DNA of 64,000 nucleotides from Phorcus lineatus (lineage: Eukaryota > Mollusca > Gastropoda > Trochida > Trochidae), in contig OV121097.1 of the NCBI GenBank assembly GCA_921293015.1, forward strand, positions 13,083,940 to 13,147,939, written 5' to 3'. The notes beneath the pieces are model-generated. The model was not told the DNA's origin. It searched no databases and saw only the letters and a list, made by a program, of their open reading frames with translations. Below, one piece after another: positions 56,414 through 64,000 of this stretch (its first letter is position 1; each line of letters starts with the position of its first letter). Made by a program: the position numbers and the translations under genes.

Positions 56414-56632
56414 TGCAGGAAGAGAGCCTGCAACACTTTTTGGCTATGAATTGCGGTGAAACCTGTGGGCATTGGCTGGAATTTGCAAACCATGGTTGGT
56501 AATGCACTGAAATTCAGTGTAGCATTGCACCCAAACCCTACTGCAGACAAAGATTCTCTGCCCCTTGCGGGATTTGAACCACTGATCTCTTGATCAAGAG
56601 CCACTGCGCTAACCACTGCGCTGTACGGCCCC
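56305..56632 (-). mobile_element. SINE-like family, most complete copy with tRNA-like head
   Basis: On the minus strand it starts GGGGCCGTACAGCGCAGTGG TTAGCGCAGTGGC and continues to box B GTGGTTCAAATCCCGC, a tRNA-derived head of about 75 nt. A conserved body follows (GCCAATGCCCACAGGTTTCA), then a tail ending in CCATATTACCTCACCTT. An (AT)n(AC)n microsatellite of about 53 bp (56357-56409) has expanded inside the body. Confidence 0.8.
56357..56409. repeat. (TA)n(CA)n microsatellite
   Basis: About 11 TA units followed by about 15 CA units, inside the SINE-like copy. Open frames through it are artefacts. Confidence 0.95.
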
Positions 56633-58279
56633 AGATCAGATCAAGGTTACTGTGTACCTTCTTTAAATGTAGGACAACATCTCATAAAATGACGAAATCA
56701 ACTTAGTGTCATTCAAGATGTTCCCCATATACTAACTTCAACACCCCTTTATATTCAAACAACTAATTCATATTTCATAGGTGCTTACTGTCAAATTTTC
56801 TCTCCACTGTCTGTTATGTAGTGAACACCATGTCGTTCCATTAATGACAGCTTGACACTCTATTAGGTCATCTAGACCTATCAAGTAACCAAATTAACAA
56901 TGGCAGCATGACATACTAGCAGCTTCTTCTGGAAGCATCAATTCTGACAACCCTGTCGATTTATTCCCAGACATCTAGTTCAATACTCCACCACCAGAGA
57001 GTCACAAAGGCTGGCTGGTAATAACCTGTCTGCAGGTGGCAAATTCGGCCACCAGGGGGCCTTTATGTTCTCAGGAGCTGATATCAATGACATAATCCAT
57101 CTGTAGCCGAACTTACCAAATTCAAAGACTTGATTAAGAGTCTTGTATTCTCTCGTGCCTATGCTTGTGCCAAAGCATGCTGAGGTATCTGATAAGGTAG
57201 CCTATGAACCATAAGGCATGAGGTCTTTGAGTCAATAATAGAACTGAGTGTTGGAGATGTATGAGTTGAAGGGAAGCTATTAAGGTCATATTCACATACT
57301 TCAGGACATTTAGTATTATTGAAACTTGCAATAAAATTGTGATTAAGATTTATGGTGTCTGCTGTGATGGGAATGAAATTTATCAATTAAGCATTGGAAC
57401 ACTCATATAGAACACTAATCTACAAACCAAGAAATAACATAAGTTATTATTGTATAAAAATTTTCTATCAGTATTTCTAAGTATACAAGGACATAAACAT
57501 CCCCTTATCTTCTCCAAACATCCTTATCATATCTTAAGATTTTGTTTGTTGTCTTGTGAGTGTTTTCAGCATGTTCCTGCTTGTGCCGGAAAACCAGTGG
57601 TGTGTAATTTGAAGGAGCATTGACCTAAAACTTGGTTGGTGTCAACTAGGTGGTACAATTATAACTCTTTGTGAGTTCTAATTACCATACTACGAGGTTA
57701 CAACATTGTATACGTTTCCTAGAAGCAATGAGGCATGAACATGACTTGGTATTGTAAATGTGTATATATGAATATATGCAGAATCGGTGTATGAACAAAA
57801 GACATTCATAAATTCAGGATTTAATACCTAGGAATTAGGATATTTCAAATCATCGTACAAGAGTAGACATACTTTGAAATGTAATTTGGGATAGAGCCAG
57901 CAACGCCATAAAATGTTGATGGAGATACTACTTATCTTGGCTGATGTCATTGGATGAAATTTGAGGATAAGAGGCCTCTAACAATTGTGAAACAGTGCCA
58001 AAGACAACTGTTCTAAAATTTCTCTTGCTCAAAAGGCTTCTGTATCATTCTGACTACAATGAGGAAACTGAAATGAATTTGAGGTCAAAGTTTTCAATAT
58101 CAAAAATGGACAAAAATAATTATATTCACTAGTTTTACAGAGAAGAGGCAAAGAGGTTTTTTTGTCTAATAACAGCAGTAAATAGGTAAATAAAATAATT
58201 AATAAATGATTAGTTCTTAATGCCAAACATTTCTTCCATTTATAATGTTTGTAGGGTTCCAGGATCTGGGGTAGTTTTA

Positions 58280-58460
58280 GTAAACTTCACGGAATGATAT
58301 CCGTTCAGATGAAATCACAAACAGGGTAAGGTCGCCATGATGTTTTTATTCCCAACCTCGTTTTCGTTACAGATTTTTACAACATCCGTTTCCGGCAAGG
58401 GTAACACTTCCGGGTTGTATCTATTTATAGCTGACAGCATCACGCTAATAATAATATAAA
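58280..58460 (-). promoter_or_regulatory. Candidate promoter and first exon of the CDK5RAP2-like gene
   Basis: About ten CpGs in 180 bp of otherwise CpG-poor DNA. Minus strand carries CTATAAATAG (58429-58438), then CCGGAAGTG (an ETS-type core-promoter motif), a second GCCGGAAA, and an ATG in good context (ATCATGG, 58336-58338) opening MATLPC. A TTT|GTGATT site would give phase 2, matching the acceptor at 52460, but the donor is weak. On the + strand, ACAGG|GTAAGG in the same block is a better donor, so the direction is uncertain. Confidence 0.3.
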
Positions 58461-59373
58461 GCAAGAATCCGTTTTGGATGGGTTGATAAAGATGTAAATA
58501 AATCAGGGATTCATTACACATTTTTTCTTCCTGGACAAACAGATAGAGGTAAAGATAGTTAATTCTGGAAAAAATTGTTGTACTGAAGGAGAGTAGGAAG
58601 AGCTGTAAAGAACAAGCAAATTAATCCTTTATGCCTTAACAAATGAATTGATACAAGCCAAAGATATGATAGACATGCATCAAGACGCTTACAAAATCAG
58701 GTTTTGCCACTCATTATCAAATAACAGTCACATCAGAAACACAAGAACATAATAAAAGAGGCGAGATATCCTGCCAGATGAGTTCTGAACCAGCAGACAA
58801 AGGGTTAAGAAAGTATCCATCCCAAACCAATATACTATTGAATCTGCGGACCATTTGTTCAATAACCTGACGCTATAAAGCAAGAGGTACTTGATTCACT
58901 TCCATGATTAGCAGTTTCATGGCACAGCATAACTAGATTAAGGCTTGATAGACAGCATTTGCTGCCTTGGTTAATTCAATCTCTGTTGATGAGCACAGAC
59001 AGTGGTTCACATCTGCAGTGATAACATGGCTCCATGAAACTTCTTTGAGTAGAGTAACATCTAAACATCTGACACTGCAGGATGGCAACAGTATAGATCA
59101 TAGACTGACTCTTAGTCTCAAAAACTATCTGAGCTAATACTGAATGGTAGTCTCACAAACTATCTGAGCTAATACTGAATGGTAGTCTCAAAAACTATCT
59201 GAGCTAATACTGAATGGTAGTCTCAAAATCTATCTGAGCTAATACTGAATGGTAGTCTCAAAAACTATCTGAGCTAATACTGAATGGTAGTCTCACAAAC
59301 TATCTGAGCTAATACTGAATGGTAGTCTCAAAAACTATCTGAGCTAATACTAAATGGTAGTCTCACAAACTAT

Positions 59374-59548
59374 CAGGGATTGGGAAAGGCAGGGGCCATG
59401 GGCCATTTTGCACATTGGATGAAAAAATGGCCAATTCAAATTTGAAATTTTACCATTGCTATTAATGGGAATGGCCCATTCAAAATTCCGAAAATGACTA
59501 AAAGTTCTATAGATGGCCCATTATCAAAGGTGTCTTTCCCAATCCCTG
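59374..59548. mobile_element. hAT-like MITE, copy 1
   Basis: 175 bp with perfect 15-bp TIRs CAGGGATTGGGAAAG / CTTTCCCAATCCCTG, flanked by the 8-bp direct repeat CAAACTAT (59366-59373 and 59549-59556). An 8-bp duplication and CAGGG ends fit the hAT superfamily. No coding frame. Confidence 0.85.
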
Positions 59549-59591
59549 CAAACTATCTGAGCTAATACTAAATGGTAGTCTCACAAACTAT

Positions 59592-59766
59592 CAGGGATTG
59601 GGAAAGGCAGGGGCCATGGGCCATTTTGCACATTGGATGAAAAAATGGCCAATTCAAATTTGAAATTTTTCCATTGCTATTAATGGGAATGGCCCATTCA
59701 AAATTCTGAAAATGACTAAAAGTTCTATAGATGGCCCATTATCAAAGGTGTCTTTCCCAATCCCTG
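59592..59766. mobile_element. hAT-like MITE, copy 2
   Basis: Same 175-bp length as copy 1, very few differences, same 15-bp TIRs and the same CAAACTAT flanks. Produced by duplication of the surrounding array, not by a second insertion. Confidence 0.85.
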
Positions 59767-59954
59767 CAAACTATCTGAGCTAATACTGAATGGTAGTCTC
59801 ACAAACTATTGGAGCTTAGGTAGATCTCAGACTAAACCTTAGCCTAAATAGCTGTTGGAGCTCAGAAGGAATGGTAACCAGAGTCCTGCAAACTATTGGA
59901 GCTCACAATGGATCTCTAAGTTTCAGAGTTGAGATTGGGTTTAATTTTTGCAAA

Positions 59955-60080
59955 CTATCAGTGGGCCCTTTCACAAAGCAACCTTTACTAAGGTTAACCT
60001 TAACTCCCATGCTTTAACATTACACTAAGGTAACCTTAAGGACTTACGATCACCTTAGGGCTTTGTGAAAGGTGGCCCAG
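59955..60080. repeat. Palindromic element related to 4111-4340
   Basis: GGGCCCTTTCACAAAGC at the left and GCTTTGTGAAAGGTGGCCC at the right are inverted. The interior ACTAAGGTTAACCTTA and CTTTAACATTACACTAAGGT matches the 4.1-kb pair. Confidence 0.6.
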
Positions 60081-60966
60081 GCCACCACTTAATGCAAACT
60101 ATCAGGACTGAACTTGAATCTTAGTCTAACACTTTCTAAACTCAGGCTGAATCTTAGTGGTTTTAGAAATATTTACAAAAATAATTCAGATTAGGAGAGT
60201 GAAAGAGGCTTGGTCAACAGTAGCATCTGCAAAAAACTCTCCAAGCCTGGCCCTCTCTTCTGTGTTATCAAGGGAATTAGCAAGAGATAAGATACACACC
60301 AAAGTACCTACGCTAAGTAGGGTCAGACAGTGGTCGTCTAAGGAACATTTGATTAGTACAGGTAGGCTTAGGATGCTGAAAGCATAAACAACTATCAAAG
60401 GTAGACATAGATTCAGGAAGGTAGTCATGATTGACAGAAAAAATAGATTAGCACAGTTAACCATTTGCAAAATCCATCAAAATAAGACTATCTGAGTCAT
60501 ATACTTAGTATTATGATGAAGTTTGTTATGATAATCAAGTGATTGCAGAAGTAAAAGCCCCATGGCCTTTTGAATTAAAAAAATCAAAAAAAGAAAAATA
60601 TTGTTAAAATATTTGCAGAAAAATCGCACCTTAGGCTACCTTTGTCCTGTGTTAAGTATTGTTGCTAAGGTGGCCATTACCTTCTAGTGGACTGAACAAA
60701 GCTTGTCATGATCAATTACAGAAGATTCTGATACTAAACTTTTAGCATCTCAGGTCATTTTGCTTTTCTAACAGTGACACACAAGTAAAAATTTCAGGCT
60801 AATCATTTCTCATTCAAATAATTCAAGAATCTATAATATTGTTTGAAATTGAAACAAGTAAAATGGTATATCTTTATCCTCCTCTCTTTCCAATGCAAAC
60901 ACATTATGAAATCTTACACAGAGTGCTGTTGAAGAAAACATTAACACTAAACAAACAGGCTCCACA

Positions 60967-61033
60967 TCAACAGGAGCTCTTTTTCTTATCAGGCGTAATC
61001 CCTAGAGATGTTTTCTTCTTGAGCTGGCTGTCA
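60967..61033 (-). CDS. Possible terminal exon of an unidentified upstream gene
   Basis: Minus strand: acceptor CCCTACAG, then T|GAC AGC..., reading DSQLKKKTSLGITPDKKKSS C and TGA. Codon use and the Lys/Ser-rich C-terminal end look genuine, but 22 codons cannot be assigned to a family. If real, a second minus-strand gene ends here and the CDK5RAP2-like 5' end must lie between 52461 and 60966. Confidence 0.25.
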
Positions 61034-61954
61034 CTGTAGGGTAGAGACACCTGTTTTGGGAAACAGCGGCTACTTGTGGAATATCAACACTGACATTCAC
61101 CTTCAGTGTATCAGAACTTGTTGATATGTACTGGCTTCCAGTAAACTGTTAGAAATCTTCAATTTATTATTCAGCAGTTGCTTGGAATAAGAAATATGAT
61201 CATGTTTTCATAATGTACATGTGTGAAGAATTCTATTGAATGTAAAAACAAGATCATCAGTTCGAAAGATATTCCAAAAATATCTTTTTTTTCTGTTGCT
61301 GTTAAAATCAAAATACTCTTTGGCAAAGTAGCCAAACATTTGTAGTTGCCATACATCTGCTCTTTTCAAACAGTTTGTATTCAAAGACCAACTTAATAAC
61401 ATAAACAATATCAATAAAAATACTCGAAAGACCAGTATCAATTTTATCAATTCAAATGCTAGATAAATCAGTTCTAAATAATTCTCATCAGCAAGTTTTC
61501 AGATATTAAACGGGAATAATCTGAGATGGTCACTGACAATATAGATTCCTCGTCAAGAAAAGTACGACACGCCAAGGCAAACTCCAATATTCTTGACAAA
61601 TTTACATATTTTTAATCTATCTTTCTTTCTTCATCCACTTACTCTGAGAGTAGCATCAGTCTAAAAACAGTGAACTCTGATAAGATCACAAGCTGCAGCT
61701 CTTGAACCGTGCCAGGTACCCGGTAATGTTAATCACGACAGCATGTTCACCTGACACATGAGGCTTTTGCTGCACCCACTGTACTGAGAGGATTCATCTG
61801 GATTCATAGACAAGACTGACACCAGTCCACTGTAGGGTAGGAAGCTGAAGTGATTGTCAACACTATTCTGCCTAATGAATGTTCTGGACTGATTCACGTT
61901 GGCAAATTTAAAGGAATCACAACTTAACACAGGAATCAACACACTTAAGATGTA

Positions 61955-62015
61955 GCACAGTTGGTAGAGTGTCCGCTCATCACATGGAAATGAGGGTTTG
62001 TTTTCTATTGTGTCT
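61955..62015 (+). repeat. tRNA-like SINE head fragment
   Basis: GATGTAGCACAGTTGGTAGA GTGTCCGCTC resembles a tRNA 5' half with box A; box B is degenerate. Non-functional as a tRNA. Confidence 0.4.
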
Positions 62016-63708
62016 TGCCAAGAGACATTATAGATGTGAGTTCTTGCTGCTCTGCTTGACACTCAGCATTATATAAGGACAGAACAACAACTTAGCTGGT
62101 GATGCACTGAAGCTGCCATGTGCAAAAAAATTAACAAATGGAATTGCAAGGTGTACAATGAAATGTGGCAATTAATGAGTTCTGTCATTATAAACAGTTA
62201 ATCATAAGGAGACATAATGACGTTATTATTTAAAGGACATAAAGTTGCTGGTTACTTTCAGATGTTCTTCTGCAGAAGTGGCCAGATTCTATCTGTCTGC
62301 ATACAGGGTCTGTCATATCTTGCAAATGGGGTTTTAATTTTAAAACCATAAACACACCTGCGAGTAATGACTGTAAAGTTTTCTGTTAACTGGTAAAAAG
62401 TGAATATCACAACTGACAACAAGATTGAGCTGCACAGGTATGGAAAATATATATCAGCATTGGGAAAATTGCAATCATAATCGCACTTAAGAGTCAAGGT
62501 GCAAAATCTCGAAGACTCTCAAAGGGTAAAGGATAAAATCAGAGCTAGGTTGATAGAACTCCAGCCTTAGAAAAAGACCTTGCTGACGGAGAGAGTCTAG
62601 ATGCCAGAGCCTACAAACTGAAAGAGTACATGATAGAAAGAGTGCTAGCCGTCAGACTACCTGTTGAGTCCACAGAAAATGTAGAGGGGGGAACCAGGAT
62701 AGACTATAAATACACAACTGCCTTGCTCGCTATTACTTCCAGGAGTCTGATCGACTTCGAATTGGACCATATTGGATGTGACTTCACAGGCTAAAGCATT
62801 TTTTAAAAAACCTAGTTAGATTGAACAATGTTTTTTAAAAATTAACAGAATATTCCTGACGGAAGAACAGACATTGAGTTACTTAAGTCAAATTAAGGAT
62901 ACTTAACGGTTCCGACTGCTTTAGCATTGAAAGGACGGGTTCCACAAAATGTCAAATTGATCAGGAAGGAATCACAAATTGATCATATATAGCATCAATG
63001 AGGTTTTAGCCTTTTTCTGATTACTTCAAATTTGCTTGAATTAATAGCAACAAAATGCCTACATTGTCAAAACAACATTTGCAACTGTTAAATAACCACA
63101 CCTCCTGTAAAGTTTACCAAAACAACTATTTCTCTTACAATTGATAAGCAACATGATAAACCTCTTTGTCAGACACTCCAATCTAAGATGTATCTAAGTA
63201 TTCTAGGGTTTATGTGCCCTGCCAGACATATAATGCTGGACAGTGGTAAACTCTATAAATATCTAGCCGCATACATCAGTAATTTCTACCAGAAGGTCGT
63301 TGGGCTATAGTGGTGTTTGAGTCAGAGCACTGGTGGAGACTGATGAAAACTAACAATTAGATTCTGAAATGTAAATGTGGTCATTGCATCTAAAATTTGA
63401 AGAACAAAATATAATAGAAAAAGAGACAGATATCTTCATTTTCGTAAAATCAATCTCTCAAGTTTTCTTGTAGACATACATGTGCTTTTATCTTCTTTCA
63501 GAATCTCACTGACAGACTAGTAGTAAAGGTCAGACTTCATTACTTTTACAACTAAAATGAACTTGACAAGAGATCTTAGAAATTAGAAAATACTGTGCAC
63601 TTTTTTTCAAACAATGTCTCAATATGTGTATATTATTGATAAACAAAACACAAGGATCAAACTCGCTTTCAAGTAAAAGAATTTTAAGTTAGTTCATTAG
63701 TTTCCTTT

Positions 63709-63890
63709 GAGGTGAGGTGAGGTGATATGGGATTTAATGCCGCTTTCAAGAGTATTTCATTATATCGCTGCTGCTAGTATTATTGCAGTGAGAAAATCTG
63801 CAACACCATTGTGGCTAAGTATTGCGGTGAAACCTGCGAGCTTCGGCTGGAACAAGCGAACCATGGGTGGTAATTCGCTGAATAGTTTCC
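63709..63890 (-). mobile_element. SINE-like family copy
   Basis: GAGGTGAGGTGATATGGGAT, GCTGCTAGTATTATTGCAGT, ACCATTGTGGCTAAGTATTG and GGAACAAGCGAACCATGGGT. The head is truncated. Same orientation as the other four copies. Confidence 0.72.
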
Positions 63891-64000
63891 GTTGAACAAT
63901 GTACTCAATGCATAGTAACTTTTAAACATCCAGCATTTATGGACTCAAGGCTGAGATCTATTAATTTAAGGCAGTGATTCCTTGTCAAAAACAATTTGAA

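Larger units (their letters stand above)
59111..59800. repeat. 35-bp tandem repeat array interrupted by two MITE copies
   Basis: Unit AACTATCTGAGCTAATACTG plus AATGGTAGTCTCACA. Seven full units lie before 59374, one unit between the MITEs, and one after. The 218-bp spacing between MITE starts equals MITE (175) + target duplication (8) + one 35-bp unit. Confidence 0.92.
52461..64000. other. Upstream or first-intron region of the CDK5RAP2-like gene
   Basis: AT-rich and mostly non-coding. Holds two SINE copies, an (AT)n(AC)n microsatellite (56357-56409), the 35-bp tandem array with hAT-like MITEs (59111-59800), a palindromic element (59955-60080), a promoter-like block (58280-58460), an exon-like Cys-rich GC-richer block (53320-53445) and a possible terminal exon of an upstream minus-strand gene (60967-61033). 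No unambiguous gene. Confidence 0.6.

Noticed and set aside
56560-56632. tRNA gene
   Set aside because: Box A and box B are present but the acceptor arms do not pair, and the sequence continues into a repeated body. It is a SINE head.

Overview
The window is animal nuclear DNA: AT-rich, with short coding exons separated by long introns, GT-AG splice sites, microsatellites and many small non-autonomous transposable elements. Nothing in it looks prokaryotic or viral. The gene content and a repeated tRNA-headed SINE-like family point to a lophotrochozoan, most likely a gastropod mollusc. That assignment is an inference.

Two genes can be recognised, and they converge. On the + strand, 320-2022 holds the last two coding exons of a NOS1AP (CAPON) orthologue. 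It has the conserved coiled-coil and Pro-Asp-Pro-Thr-Thr-Pro signature, followed by an unusually long, disordered C-terminal tail. Its PTB-domain exons lie upstream, outside the window. On the minus strand, 8798-52460 holds almost the whole coding region of a CDK5RAP2 / myomegalin (PDE4DIP) / centrosomin orthologue. I assembled 38 phase-compatible exons encoding about 2,725 residues. They start with the CM1 (gamma-tubulin-complex activating) motif and run through long coiled coils, one giant exon of about 2.5 kb, an EB1-type SxIP motif and a C-terminal coiled coil. The start codon is not settled. It may be the ATG made across the first splice junction shown here, or it may lie in an undetected upstream exon. 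A promoter-like block at about 58.3-58.45 kb, with an ETS motif, a TATA-like box and CpGs, is a candidate 5' end.

Layout: 1-2022 NOS1AP 3' exons; 2023-8797 3' UTR and convergent intergenic DNA; 8798-26010 C-terminal two thirds of the CDK5RAP2-like gene, including the giant exon; 26011-36725 a 10.7-kb repeat-rich intron with a possible alternative first exon; 36726-52460 the N-terminal exons; 52461-64000 upstream or first-intron DNA rich in repeats.

The two products act in different systems: NOS1AP is a neuronal NOS / polarity scaffold and CDK5RAP2 is a microtubule-organising-centre scaffold. Their adjacency is probably only synteny. I see no novel multi-gene system. The unusual signals are within genes and repeats: a 12-nt microexon splitting CM1, an exon whose two splice sites are copied by flanking tandem arrays, a module repeated three times in the coiled coil, a 9-heptad run, a foldback transposon nested in an older repeat, and a hAT-like MITE co-duplicated with the tandem repeat it landed in.
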